NCBI GenBank assembly: GCA_934875675.1
Contig: CAKXIK010000003.1
Coordinates: 22,837 to 86,836 of the forward strand
Direction of reading: 5' to 3'
Length of the DNA: 64,000 nucleotides
Origin: an uncultured bacterium
Lineage (GTDB): Bacteria; Bacillota; Clostridia; Oscillospirales; Acutalibacteraceae
The first letter of the stretch is position 1, and the number at the start of each line of letters is the position of its first letter. Position numbers and translations under genes: made by a program. Of the stretch, positions 8,864 to 18,071 are shown one piece after another. The notes beneath the pieces were generated by a model that saw nothing but the letters and a program-made list of their open reading frames with translations, had not been told where the DNA came from and made no database searches.

Positions 8864-9235
8864 TACAAACCTTCCTTTCGGCATTGACTCGTCTGCTGCT
8901 GCTTTGTAAGAACACTGATATTGATACAACAGCGATGTTGGTGGTTGATGCAGCAAGACAATTTCCAATTTCACTCGTTTACGGTCATTTTACCACTTAT
9001 TTTAAATCAAAACATGAACAAATCTTAAATTTGCAATTTAATTATACAATATGGAAAAAATGTTTGGAAAATTGCAAGAAGAAAATACTCTATGTTGGTT
9101 TCACGGGTAATTTGCTGTTTTCAATCATCAAGAGACTTAAAATCTATTCACAAAATTGGTGCTGTTTTTTTCTCTGTTTCATGATATACTTATTACATTG
9201 CTCTGCACTCCATGCAGAAGGAAAGGAATGACGGG
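8864..9235. other. Divergent intergenic region between degV and the lipoprotein gene
   Basis: This 372-base AT-rich gap must hold promoters in both directions. On the plus strand an extended -10 element is visible (9182-9190); on the minus strand a TGGTAAAAT sequence near 8985 could be a -10 for degV. No gene, terminator or larger repeat was recognised. Confidence 0.5.
9182..9190 (+). promoter_or_regulatory. Putative extended -10 promoter for the lipoprotein/two-component operon
   Basis: TGATATACT matches an extended -10 (TG-N-TATACT). No good -35 is found at 16-18 bp, which extended -10 promoters tolerate. It lies 45 bases before the start codon. Confidence 0.4.
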
Positions 9236-10576
9236 ATGAGGCGAAGAGTACGGGTGTTAATTTTGGCTGCAATATTTTTGCTGAGCGGCTGCAGTATCGT
9301 TAGTATTGATTCGGAAAACCTGCTTTATCCGCCAAGACCTGCGGGAGAACAAGCACAGATTCAGGAGGCATTGGAAAAACATATCGGCACTCATTTTACC
9401 TTAAAATACCCCCGTTCGGGAGATATATGCTCTGCAATCACACAATTTGATCTGGATCATGACGGTGAGGATGAAGTGATTGCATTTTATCGCACAAAAA
9501 CAGAGACCGGCGGTACGCACTTCGTTCTGATGGATCAGGTAAGCGGACAATGGCAGGTGCAGTCGGATCTGGTGGGACCCGGTGTGGATGTTGACCGGCT
9601 GGTGATTACACAATTCGGCGAGGGCGAAGAGAAAAGCATTCTGGTGGGGTGGGTGCTCTTTAACAGCGATAAAATCGGAACCGTTTATACGTATCGTGAC
9701 GGAAGGATTATCAGTTCGTTGTCAGACCATATCTATACCGAAATGCTGGTAAAGGATTTTGACGGAGACGGAAGAGACGAGCTGTTTACACTGCTGCTGA
9801 ATTCTTCCAGCCAAACTTCAACAGCAAGGTTGTTTCGCAAGAATTCCAAAACGGATTTGATGCAGGTTGATTCACAGCTTGAGCTGGATGGCAACATCAG
9901 TTCCTATGCACGAGTCCGGTTCGGTCAGGTGGAAACCGGTGGTGCAAGCGGTGTCATCATTGATGAAAACAAAAATGCTACTACGATAAAAACAGAACTG
10001 ATTTACTGGGATTCGGAACTGCAAACACTGGTTGCACCTGCATTTGAAAAAAAGCAGGGTAATAACGGTGAGCTCTTGCGTGAGTCTACCACCCTTTCAA
10101 GCGATATTTCAGGGGATGGTATTATTGATATTCCGTTTTTGGAAAGAGTGTATCAATATGAAGATGCCATGGACGAAAACCAGTACGTTAAGGCAGAAAG
10201 TGCGTACACACGTTGGAAAGAATATGATGCTGCCAAAAAAATCTTTGTTAATGTGCTCGATACCGCTATTAATTATCCGGATGGATACTTTCTTGTAATT
10301 CCCAATGATTATGACTGGGTACAAAGCGCTTACTTTAAAATTAACAAAGAAACTCGGACAATGACATTTAACAATATTGCGCAGGATACAAATTTGTTTA
10401 CCATTCGCGTTTTCTCGGAGTCTGAGTGGGAAAGCACGGGAAAAAACGAATATTTTGAAATTACACGCAACAACGGCTTGGTTTACGGCTGTTGGGTCAG
10501 CGCAAGGGTGCAAAGTCAACTCAACGGCAAGGAAATGGACTTTTTCCGCAAGAATATCCATTTGATCGGCGGCTGA
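9236..10576 (+). CDS. Lipoprotein with calcium-loop (FG-GAP-like) repeats
   Basis: A 446-residue putative exported lipoprotein. It begins MRRRVRVLILAAIFLLSGC, a signal peptide with lipobox LSGC. The mature part contains acidic loops of the DxDxDG kind: DLDHDGEDE, DFDGDGRDE and DISGDGIID, as in FG-GAP/integrin-like beta-propeller repeats, so calcium binding is likely. ATG at 9236 is preferred since AAAGGAA precedes it; an ATG at 9212 has none. It is the first gene of a probable three-gene unit with a response regulator and histidine kinase (39 and 43 bases between them), so it may be a sensory partner or an output of that system. The exact role is unknown. Confidence 0.8.
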   Translation: MRRRVRVLILAAIFLLSGCSIVSIDSENLLYPPRPAGEQAQIQEALEKHIGTHFTLKYPRSGDICSAITQFDLDHDGEDEVIAFYRTKTETGGTHFVLMDQVSGQWQVQSDLVGPGVDVDRLVITQFGEGEEKSILVGWVLFNSDKIGTVYTYRDGRIISSLSDHIYTEMLVKDFDGDGRDELFTLLLNSSSQTSTARLFRKNSKTDLMQVDSQLELDGNISSYARVRFGQVETGGASGVIIDENKNATTIKTELIYWDSELQTLVAPAFEKKQGNNGELLRESTTLSSDISGDGIIDIPFLERVYQYEDAMDENQYVKAESAYTRWKEYDAAKKIFVNVLDTAINYPDGYFLVIPNDYDWVQSAYFKINKETRTMTFNNIAQDTNLFTIRVFSESEWESTGKNEYFEITRNNGLVYGCWVSARVQSQLNGKEMDFFRKNIHLIGG

Positions 10577-10615
10577 AAATATGCATATCCCACGCAACCA
10601 TATCAGGAGTAAAGG

Positions 10616-11323
10616 ATGATTACGGTTATGAAGAAAATCCTTGTATTGGAAGATGAAGATACCATTCGTGAGTTTGTGGTCATCAATCTGCAGCGTGCAG
10701 GATACGAGACGACCGAGGCTGCCAATGGTGATGAGGCGCTGCGTTTGTTTAATCAGGCGGGTGGTGCGTTTGACATTGCACTGCTCGATGTGATGACGCC
10801 CGGAATTGACGGCTTTACCGTTTGCAGAGAAATTCGCAGCCGCAACAGCGCCATCGGTATTATTATGCTTACTGCCCGTACACAGGAAAGCGACAAGGTC
10901 AGCAGTCTGATGCAGGGCGCGGATGATTATGTGACAAAGCCATTCAGCCCTTCGGAACTGGTTGCGCGTGTGGAAGCGCTTTACCGTCGTGTTTCTATGC
11001 AAAGCAATGGAAAACCGTTTCAAAATGAAATCCGCTCCGGAGAATTCCTGCTCAATCTGCATAATCGGGAGTTGATGCGCAACGGGGAACGGGTGGATTT
11101 GACGCAGCTGGAGTTTCAGATGATGGAATTATTTTTTCAAAATCCGGGAGTGCTGCTCAGCCGCAGTGAAATTTTAGCGCGGGTGTGGGGCGGTGCATAT
11201 CCCGGTGAGGAAAAAATTGTGGATGTAAATATGCGGCGTCTTCGCATGAAGATAGAGGAAGAACCGTCAGTTCCGCGCCATATTATCACGGTGTGGGGTC
11301 AGGGATATCGTTGGGAAGAATGA
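10616..11323 (+). CDS. OmpR/PhoB-family response regulator
   Basis: A 235-residue DNA-binding response regulator. The receiver domain has the acidic pair in VLEDEDT, the phospho-acceptor Asp in IALLDVMTPGIDGF, the conserved Thr in IMLTAR and Lys in VTKPFSPSEL. The C-terminal half is a winged-helix domain (LTQLEFQMMELFFQNPG through VWGQGYRWEE). AGGAG at 10605-10609 supports ATG 10616; an in-frame ATG at 10628 giving MKKILVLEDED is also possible. It lies between the lipoprotein and the histidine kinase genes and is probably phosphorylated by the latter. Target genes cannot be read here. Confidence 0.93.
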   Translation: MITVMKKILVLEDEDTIREFVVINLQRAGYETTEAANGDEALRLFNQAGGAFDIALLDVMTPGIDGFTVCREIRSRNSAIGIIMLTARTQESDKVSSLMQGADDYVTKPFSPSELVARVEALYRRVSMQSNGKPFQNEIRSGEFLLNLHNRELMRNGERVDLTQLEFQMMELFFQNPGVLLSRSEILARVWGGAYPGEEKIVDVNMRRLRMKIEEEPSVPRHIITVWGQGYRWEE

Positions 11324-11366
11324 ACGCTGACGCTGATTCCACAAGAAGAAAGGTTTGGTTTTGGCA

Positions 11367-12839
11367 ATGAAAATCAAGGGCATTACCAAACGCTGGCTGA
11401 TCTATGGCCTGGGGCTTATTATGCTGCTGATCGTACTGCTCGAGACGGTGGCAGCATTTGCAATTCATCGCTGGTATTATAACGGCGTGGAGCAGACGAT
11501 TCTTTCAAGGTCGGAGCTGATGAGGGGATATTTTGTTGCGTATAACTCCTCTGATTCTGTCAATATGGACGAAGCGGCGCGTGAATTTGTCGAAAGCTTT
11601 GAAGACAAAGAAAAAATGGAACTGATGATCCTCGATCAGGATGGCACTTTGCTTTATACCTCCACAGGATTCCAGCCGGATTCGGAGCAGAATATGCCGG
11701 ATTATAATGCCGCGGCAACAGCGGAAGACGGTGTTGGCTTATGGTCCGGGCAGCTGAATACCGGCGAAAAGGTGATGGCGATTACACGAACTTTTCAAGC
11801 CAGCGAACAGATTGACGGTGCGATCCGCATTATGGTTTCCATGGAAGCGACCGACCGTCAGGTTTTCGTGTGGACGGTGGGATTTTTGATTGTGGGAATC
11901 GCAATTTTATTTTTTGTGGTAATGTCCGGTTCCTATTTTATCAACTCCATCGTGAATCCCGTCAAGGAGATCAGCACCACGGCGCGGTTGGTCGCCAAAG
12001 GTGATTTTGATGCCAGACTCGAGAAAAAGTACGATGATGAAATCGGAGAGCTGTGCGATACCGTCAATTATATGGCGCAGGAGCTTGGTGCAGCGGAGAG
12101 AATGAAGAATGACTTTATTTCTTCCGTTTCGCATGAGCTGCGCACACCACTGACTGCAATTAAGGGATGGGCAGAAACCATGCAGGTCAGCGAGGACAAC
12201 CCCGCAGTCATGAAAAAGGGGGTTGCCATCATTGCAAAGGAAAGTGAGCGCCTTTCGGGACTTGTGGAGGAGTTGCTTGATTTTTCACGGATTCAGAGCG
12301 GACGCATGACGCTGATGATGGACAAGGTGGATTTGCTTGCGGAACTAGACGAGGCAGTTTATATGTTCAGCGACCGGGCAGCACGCGGTCACATTGCCTT
12401 AAAATGCGATGAACCCGAAAACCTTTCACCGGTTTGGGGAGATCGAAACCGTCTGCGTCAGGTTTTTGTTAATATTCTGGAAAATGCAATTAAGTATTCA
12501 GATGAAGGCGGACTGGTTCATGTGACAGCGTCCGAAGAGGAAGGAAAGCTGGTCATTCAGATTGCCGACCAAGGCTGCGGAATCGCATCCGATGATCTGC
12601 CGCGCGTTAAGGAAAAATTCTACAAGGCAAATATGACGCGCGGAGGTTCTGGAATCGGGCTTGCGGTTGCGGATGAAATCATTCGTCTGCACAACGGTTC
12701 ACTGGAGATTTCCAGTGCGCTTGGCTGTGGAACTACCGTGACAATTCAGCTGCCTAAAATGCATGCTCCGGCGGCTGTGACAGCAGAGCTTGCGAGGGAA
12801 ACAGAAAAGGAAACAGAATCGTCTGAAAAAATAAAATAG
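11367..12839 (+). CDS. Membrane sensor histidine kinase
   Basis: Partner of the preceding response regulator. The 490-residue protein has a membrane segment near 10-32, an extracytoplasmic region of about 135 residues, a second membrane segment near 170-192, a HAMP linker, a HisKA domain with the phosphorylated His in SSVSHELRTPLTAIKGW, and an HATPase_c domain with N box NILENAIKYSDEG, G1 DQGCGIASDDL and G2 GGSGIGLAVADEI. The C-terminus ends in a short charged tail. ATG at 11367 is chosen; TTG codons at 11355 and 11361 are alternative starts because the AAGAAAGG site lies 13 bases from the ATG. The ligand is unknown. Confidence 0.92.
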   Translation: MKIKGITKRWLIYGLGLIMLLIVLLETVAAFAIHRWYYNGVEQTILSRSELMRGYFVAYNSSDSVNMDEAAREFVESFEDKEKMELMILDQDGTLLYTSTGFQPDSEQNMPDYNAAATAEDGVGLWSGQLNTGEKVMAITRTFQASEQIDGAIRIMVSMEATDRQVFVWTVGFLIVGIAILFFVVMSGSYFINSIVNPVKEISTTARLVAKGDFDARLEKKYDDEIGELCDTVNYMAQELGAAERMKNDFISSVSHELRTPLTAIKGWAETMQVSEDNPAVMKKGVAIIAKESERLSGLVEELLDFSRIQSGRMTLMMDKVDLLAELDEAVYMFSDRAARGHIALKCDEPENLSPVWGDRNRLRQVFVNILENAIKYSDEGGLVHVTASEEEGKLVIQIADQGCGIASDDLPRVKEKFYKANMTRGGSGIGLAVADEIIRLHNGSLEISSALGCGTTVTIQLPKMHAPAAVTAELARETEKETESSEKIK

Positions 12840-12890
12840 TCGTGGAATGCGATATGCTTCCAAACGCTGCATGGTGAAAGGAATATGCTT

Positions 12891-13832
12891 ATGAAAGAAC
12901 AATGTAAAATCAAAACATCAATCGGTGGTCAGGCACTCATTGAAGGTGTGATGATGCGGGGCCCGAAAAAAACAGTGGCTGCAATCTGGAATGCAAAGGG
13001 AGAGCTGGAAACAAAAGATTTTTCTGCAGAGATTAAACCCAGAGCAAAATGGATGCGTCTTCCGCTGATTCGCGGTGTGGTATCCTTTATCGATTCCATG
13101 AAGCTTGGATACACAACGTTGATGTATTCAGCAGAGGCTTCCGCCGGAGAAGATTTGGAGCCCGAAAGCAAGTTTGATCTTTGGCTGGAAAAAACTTTTG
13201 GCGATAAGCTGATGAAAGTGCTTGGTACCGTTGCTTCTCTGATTGGTGTTGCCCTAGCAATTGTGCTGTTTTTATGGCTGCCTGCTTTTTTGTTCAACCT
13301 GATTCCCGGTTCACAGGATTCAACCGGACTGGGTTGGTGGAGATCGGTGTTTGAGGGCGTGTTCCGTTTGCTGATTCTGGTGGCTTACATGGCGTTGGTT
13401 TCCAAAATGCCGGATATGCGCCGCGTTTTTCAGTATCACGGTGCAGAACATAAAACAATTTTCTGTTACGAAAGTCTGGAAGAGCTTACAGTTGAAAATG
13501 TTAAGAAGCATACGCGCTTTCATCCTCGCTGCGGCACAAGTTTTTTGGTTCTGATGTTGCTGGTGGGAATTATAATCGGCTTTTTTATCCGCACTCCTAA
13601 TGCCTTGCTGCGCACCGTGATCCGGCTTTTGCTGTTGCCGGTTACGATGGGAATTGGCTATGAGCTGATTAAGCTGTGTGGGAAGCATAATAATGTTTTT
13701 ACGCGCATTATTGCGGCTCCGGGGCTTTGGATGCAGCGGATTACGACTAAAGAGCCGGATGATAAGATGATCGAAGCGGCAATCTGCGCCCTGGAGGCGG
13801 TTATCCCGGAAAATGGAGAGGATCATCTGTGA
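12891..13832 (+). CDS. DUF1385 family membrane protein
   Basis: A 313-residue protein of the DUF1385 family, commonly encoded beside prmC in Clostridia, as here. It starts with the characteristic segment SIGGQALIEGVMMRGPKK, followed by predicted membrane segments near residues 105-130, 147-165, 208-228 and 240-255, and carries the family motif YHGAEHKTIFCYE and HPRCGTSFL. The histidines and cysteine in these motifs suggest metal binding, but the function is unknown. ATG at 12891 lies eight bases after GAAAGGA; an ATG at 12885 is too close. Its stop codon overlaps the next start. Confidence 0.87.
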   Translation: MKEQCKIKTSIGGQALIEGVMMRGPKKTVAAIWNAKGELETKDFSAEIKPRAKWMRLPLIRGVVSFIDSMKLGYTTLMYSAEASAGEDLEPESKFDLWLEKTFGDKLMKVLGTVASLIGVALAIVLFLWLPAFLFNLIPGSQDSTGLGWWRSVFEGVFRLLILVAYMALVSKMPDMRRVFQYHGAEHKTIFCYESLEELTVENVKKHTRFHPRCGTSFLVLMLLVGIIIGFFIRTPNALLRTVIRLLLLPVTMGIGYELIKLCGKHNNVFTRIIAAPGLWMQRITTKEPDDKMIEAAICALEAVIPENGEDHL

Positions 13833-14695
13833 TGACACTGGGAGCATGTTATCGCGAAGGACGTTTGCAGTTGGAAAATGCGGGTGTTACGGATGCTGCA
13901 TTTGATGCACAGCTGCTTTTTGAAGCGGTATTCGGCATGAATCGCCAAATGTTGCTGTTGCACGGGGAAGAAGCAGCAGATGAAAAATTGCGGGTGCTTT
14001 ATCTTGAAAAAATTGCAGAGCGGGCTTGCGGAAGACCGCTGCAATATATTTTGGGTGAATGGGAATTTTGCGGGCTGCCGTTCTTTGTGGGAGAAGGAGT
14101 GCTGATTCCACGGGAAGAAACTGCGCTGCTGGTGGATGCAGCACGGAATTTTTGCCAAAATCAGCAGCACCCGGCAATTCTTGATCTTTGTTCCGGCAGT
14201 GGTGCAATTGCAGTGGCATGTGCAAAAAAAATCCCGCAGGCTAGCGTTACTGCTTGTGAGCTCTCTCCTCAGGCTATCTCTTTTTTGAAAAAAAATATTG
14301 AGCACAATCAGGTTTCTGTTTGTGTGGAGCGCTGTGATGTGCTTTGCCCGTCTGAGGATTTTTCTTTACCTCCTCAGGATGTCATCCTTTCTAACCCGCC
14401 TTATATCGAATCGTCTGCTCTGCCCGGTTTGCAGCGCGAGGTGCGCAGAGAACCGTCAATGGCGTTGGACGGGGGTGCTGACGGACTGGATTTTTATCGT
14501 GCAATTTTAAAACGTTGGCTGCGTTTTTTGCGTCCGGGCGGAATGATTGCAGTGGAATGCGGGCTTGGTCAGGCGCATACCATTGAACAGATGTTTCAAC
14601 AAACAGGACTCACAGCGAAACTTACGGAGGACTTTGCCGGAATTGAGCGCATGGTATGGGGGCAAAAGCCTGAAAGTGATTGCAATTTGTCGTAA
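13832..14695 (+). CDS. prmC: Release factor glutamine N5-methyltransferase
   Basis: Methylates the Gln of the GGQ motif of peptide chain release factors RF1/RF2 with S-adenosylmethionine. The 287-residue protein has an N-terminal helical domain (QYILGEWEFCGLPF), the SAM-binding motif ILDLCSGSGAIAVA and the catalytic NPPY motif (VILSNPPYIESSAL), then the C-terminal GLGQAHTIEQMF helix. ATG 13832 shares one base with the DUF1385 stop (TGATG); GTG at 13829 is equally possible. GGAGAGG at 13815-13821 is the binding site. Coupled translation with the upstream gene is likely. RF genes are not in the window. Confidence 0.93.
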   Translation: MTLGACYREGRLQLENAGVTDAAFDAQLLFEAVFGMNRQMLLLHGEEAADEKLRVLYLEKIAERACGRPLQYILGEWEFCGLPFFVGEGVLIPREETALLVDAARNFCQNQQHPAILDLCSGSGAIAVACAKKIPQASVTACELSPQAISFLKKNIEHNQVSVCVERCDVLCPSEDFSLPPQDVILSNPPYIESSALPGLQREVRREPSMALDGGADGLDFYRAILKRWLRFLRPGGMIAVECGLGQAHTIEQMFQQTGLTAKLTEDFAGIERMVWGQKPESDCNLS

Positions 14696-14708
14696 AATCA
14701 AGTACAAT
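14680..14708 (+). promoter_or_regulatory. Putative promoter for recA
   Basis: TTGCAA at 14680-14685 and TACAAT at 14703-14708 are 17 bp apart, overlapping the end of prmC and giving a leader of about 170 bases. No obvious LexA box of the GAAC-N4-GTTC kind is visible near it. Confidence 0.65.
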
Positions 14709-14884
14709 AAAGGTCTGGATCTTTTATGGATTACCAAGGAACAGATGAAAAACGTCCGGATGGAAAATGCTGTGGTACACCGCCTGAAATGAGAGGATTT
14801 TTGGACATTTAATCTGGTATCCTTTTCTTGAACAAGAAAGAGCCGTACAAATTTTAAAACTTGAAAATGAAGGGATGAATGAAT

Positions 14885-16048
14885 ATGGCAGAAGACAGCA
14901 AGAAAAAAGCGCTGGATAATGCGTTGGCCGCAATAGAAAAAAAGTTTGGCAAAGATGCCGTTATGAAGCTGGGCGACAGCCGCACCATGGAGGTGGCAGC
15001 GATTCCCACCGGTTCGCTTTCGCTGGATATTGCGCTTGGAATCGGCGGTTTGCCGCGCGGACGTATTGTTGAAATTTTTGGGCCGGAATCCTCCGGTAAA
15101 ACAACACTTGCCCTGCACTGTATTGCAGAAGGACAAAAAAACGGCGGTCAGGCGGCATTTATTGATGTTGAACATGCACTTGACCCGATTTATGCCCGTG
15201 CGCTTGGTGTGGATGTGGATTCGTTGCTGGTTTCTCAGCCTGATACCGGTGAACAGGCACTTGAGATTACCGAAGCACTCGTCAATTCCAGTGCGCTGGA
15301 TGTAATCGTGGTTGACTCGGTTGCGGCACTTGTCCCCCGTGCAGAAATCGAGGGAGATATGGGCGATGCTCATGTGGGTCTGCAGGCGCGATTGATGTCA
15401 CAGGCAATGCGTAAGCTGGCAGGCGCTATTTCAAAATCAAACTGCGTTGTCATCTTTATCAATCAGCTGCGTTTGAAGGTTGGCGTGGTGTATGGCAATC
15501 CGGAAGTTACCACCGGCGGAAATGCGCTGAAATATTATTCTTCCGTCCGTATTGATATCCGCCGCACCGAAACACTGAAAAACGGTACCGAGATGATCGG
15601 TTCCCGCACACGAGCCAAGGTTATTAAAAATAAAGTTGCGCCGCCGTACCGTATTGCAGAATTTGATATTCTTTACGGTACCGGAATCAGCCGGATGGGT
15701 GAGCTGCTCGATTTGGCGGTCTCATATAATATTGTGAACAAGGGCGGTGCATGGTTCTCTTACGGCGAAACCCGCTTGGGTCAGGGCCGTGATAATGCGC
15801 GCGAATTTCTTAAGGCGCATGAGGAGATCGCTTCTGAGGTTGAGCAGAAGGTTCTTGCTGCAATTAAGCAGGATGGCAACGAAAAGGCGCTTGCCGGAAA
15901 GGCTGCAACAAAAGCAACTGCGCCCGCAGATGACAGTACCCTGACCGATGATGCAGAGATGACGGATGACGCCCCAAAGCCCGCAAAAGCACCTGCAAGA
16001 ACCAAGAGCGCCCCCAAAGCTAATATTGACATCGCGGTGGATGACTGA
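14885..16048 (+). CDS. recA: Recombinase RecA
   Basis: DNA strand-exchange ATPase of recombination and SOS induction. The 387-residue protein has the Walker [10 protein letters not shown], the [10 protein letters not shown] segment, Walker [13 protein letters not shown], the L1 loop around [14 protein letters not shown] and L2 around [18 protein letters not shown]. The C-terminus is extended by an alanine/proline/lysine-rich acidic tail of about 50 residues, a usual disordered region. ATG 14885 giving [14 protein letters not shown] matches the family start and lies nine bases after GAAGGGA; an ATG at 14879 is too close. recX starts at its stop codon. RecA would also trigger self-cleavage of the LexA/CI-type repressor encoded at 34.3 kb (inference). 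Confidence 0.97.
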   Translation: MAEDSKKKALDNALAAIEKKFGKDAVMKLGDSRTMEVAAIPTGSLSLDIALGIGGLPRGRIVEIFGPESSGKTTLALHCIAEGQKNGGQAAFIDVEHALDPIYARALGVDVDSLLVSQPDTGEQALEITEALVNSSALDVIVVDSVAALVPRAEIEGDMGDAHVGLQARLMSQAMRKLAGAISKSNCVVIFINQLRLKVGVVYGNPEVTTGGNALKYYSSVRIDIRRTETLKNGTEMIGSRTRAKVIKNKVAPPYRIAEFDILYGTGISRMGELLDLAVSYNIVNKGGAWFSYGETRLGQGRDNAREFLKAHEEIASEVEQKVLAAIKQDGNEKALAGKAATKATAPADDSTLTDDAEMTDDAPKPAKAPARTKSAPKANIDIAVDD

Positions 16049-16674
16049 TGCTGATCACAGCCATCGAGCCGCGGAGAAAATCACTTTGTGAGGTTTATAT
16101 TGACGGTGAATCCGCAGGAATGCTCGATCTGGAAACGCTCGAACGGCTTCATGTGAAAATGGGGCAGGAAATCAGTGATGAGGACTGGAGTCGCTATTGC
16201 TCAGAATCTGATGAGACACGCGCGCGTTCCTATGCGCTTTGGCTGCTCTCCCGCCGTGCGATGACGCGCCGCAGATTGGTCGATAAGCTGCGAACCCAGT
16301 ATTCACAGGAAGCATCCGAAGCAGCCGCTGTCCGCGCGGAGGAGCTGGGGCTGATTGATGATGAGGACTATGCGCGTCGTTGTGCGTCAGATCTGTTCCG
16401 GTTCAAAAGTTTCTCGGCTTTACGCGTGGTAAATGAGCTGGTGCGCCGCGGAATTGAGCGGGAGCTGGCACGTCAGGTTGCAGAGGAAGTGGGTGCCCAA
16501 TACGCACCCGATCCAACAGAGGCAGTACGCGCTTTGTTGGAAGGAAAATACAAACGATGTCTTGCCGATGAAAAAGGTCAGCGCCGTGCGGTTGCCGCTT
16601 TGCAGCGGATGGGATACCGGTGGGACGAAATTCGTCCCGTTTTGCGGGAGCTGATTCAAGGGCAGGAAGAATAA
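16048..16674 (+). CDS. recX: Recombination regulator RecX
   Basis: RecX binds RecA filaments and limits or modulates their activity. The 208-residue protein has three helical RecX repeats: YALWLLSRRAMTRRRLVDKL, the LGLIDDEDYARRCASDLFR stretch typical of the family, and a C-terminal repeat around AVAALQRMGYRWDEIRPVL. The N-terminal 60 residues form a small beta-rich extension common in Firmicutes RecX. Its ATG overlaps the recA stop by one base, so the pair is translationally coupled. Confidence 0.92.
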   Translation: MLITAIEPRRKSLCEVYIDGESAGMLDLETLERLHVKMGQEISDEDWSRYCSESDETRARSYALWLLSRRAMTRRRLVDKLRTQYSQEASEAAAVRAEELGLIDDEDYARRCASDLFRFKSFSALRVVNELVRRGIERELARQVAEEVGAQYAPDPTEAVRALLEGKYKRCLADEKGQRRAVAALQRMGYRWDEIRPVLRELIQGQEE

Positions 16675-16703
16675 ACAAAGCCAAGAAAGGAATTGCCGGA
16701 TCA

Positions 16704-18044
16704 ATGGGAATTAAAGTGGGAATGGTCAGCCTCGGCTGTTCAAAGAATCGCGTCGATGCCGAAATTATGATGGGAATGCTGAAAAATGCAGGCTATACGC
16801 TGGTGGCAGAGGCAGGAATGGCGGATGTTGCTATTGTCAACACCTGCGGCTTTATTGAGGATGCCAAAAAAGAAGCAATTGAAGAGATTTTGGAGTTGGT
16901 GCAGCTGAAAAATGAAAAGCGCATCAAAGCCATTATTGTAACGGGATGTCTTGCGGAACGTTACCGCGAGGAAGTGGAAAAAGAACTGCCGGAGGTCGAC
17001 GCCGTGCTGGGAATCGGCGCAAACAAGGATATTGTGCAGGCGGTGGGCGAGGTGCTTGACGGTAAACACCTTGCATCTTTTCCCGAAAAAAATTTGTTGC
17101 CGCTCTGCGGAGAACGTGTGCAGACCACACCGTATTACACCTCGTACATTAAAATTGCAGAGGGCTGCGATAATTGCTGTTCCTATTGCGCAATTCCGTT
17201 GATTCGCGGTCGTTTCCGCAGCCGTCCCATGGAGGAAATTGTTTCCGAAGCGGAGCATCTGGCAAAGAACGGTGTGCACGAGCTGATTGTGATTGCACAG
17301 GATACCACCCGATACGGCGAGGATCTTTACGGCGAGAAGAAGCTGGCAGCTTTATTACGTGCCCTTTGTAAAATTGAAGGTTTGCGCTGGGTTCGCGTGC
17401 TGTACTGCTATCCGGAACGCATCACCGATGAGCTGCTCGACGTGATTGCCGGTGAAGAAAAAATGGCAAAATATATCGATATTCCCCTGCAGCACTGCAG
17501 CAAGGCCGTGCTGCGCAGAATGAACCGGCACGGCAGCAGGGAAGAGCTGACGGCTTTGATGAAGAAAATCCGGGAGAAGATTCCGGGTGTAACGCTGCGC
17601 ACAACCGTGATGACCGGCTTCCCGGGCGAAACAGAGGAGGACTTTACCGAACTGGCGGAGTTTGTGAAGGAAATCCGATTCGACCGGCTTGGCTGCTTTG
17701 CCTATTCCGCGGAGGAGGGAACGCCGGCGGCGAATTATGAAGATCAGATTCCCGAAGATGTGCGCATCAAGCGGCAGGAAAACATTATGGAGCTGCAGTC
17801 GCGCATTATGGAGGAAAATTGCATCAAGATGGAGAATCAAGAGGTTTCCGTAATGGTGGAGGGGTATGACCGTTACGCAGGCAGCTTTTTCGGGCGATCG
17901 GCGGCAGATGCACCCGAGGTGGATTCCAACGTCTTTTTCACGGCAAAGTCTCATTCTTTGAATGCGGGCGAATTTGTTACGGTGCGCGTCACCGATCATC
18001 TGGACTGCGATCTGCTTGGCGAACTGGTTTCCCGCGAATCGTAA
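16704..18044 (+). CDS. rimO: Ribosomal protein S12 methylthiotransferase RimO
   Basis: Radical-SAM enzyme that adds a methylthio group to an Asp of ribosomal protein S12. The 446-residue protein has the MTTase N-terminal domain with SLGCSKNRVDAE, NTCGFIEDAKKEAIEEI and GCLAERYREE supplying the first cluster cysteines, the radical-SAM cluster motif EGCDNCCSYCAIP followed by RGRFRSRP, and a C-terminal TRAM domain. The SLGC-KN-VD-E signature separates it from MiaB and MtaB. ATG 16704 is used with AAGAAAGGAA at 16683-16692; codons upstream overlap recX and lack support. It sits 29 bases after recX and 27 before pgsA. Confidence 0.93.
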   Translation: MGIKVGMVSLGCSKNRVDAEIMMGMLKNAGYTLVAEAGMADVAIVNTCGFIEDAKKEAIEEILELVQLKNEKRIKAIIVTGCLAERYREEVEKELPEVDAVLGIGANKDIVQAVGEVLDGKHLASFPEKNLLPLCGERVQTTPYYTSYIKIAEGCDNCCSYCAIPLIRGRFRSRPMEEIVSEAEHLAKNGVHELIVIAQDTTRYGEDLYGEKKLAALLRALCKIEGLRWVRVLYCYPERITDELLDVIAGEEKMAKYIDIPLQHCSKAVLRRMNRHGSREELTALMKKIREKIPGVTLRTTVMTGFPGETEEDFTELAEFVKEIRFDRLGCFAYSAEEGTPAANYEDQIPEDVRIKRQENIMELQSRIMEENCIKMENQEVSVMVEGYDRYAGSFFGRSAADAPEVDSNVFFTAKSHSLNAGEFVTVRVTDHLDCDLLGELVSRES

Positions 18045-18071
18045 CCCTTTTAGAAAGGATTTGGTTTTGGC

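Noticed and set aside
14726..14812. A 28-codon frame in the recA leader (MDYQGTDEKRPDGKCCGTPP...)
   Set aside because: Its possible binding site lies at or before the predicted transcription start, and there is no homology clue; treated as chance.
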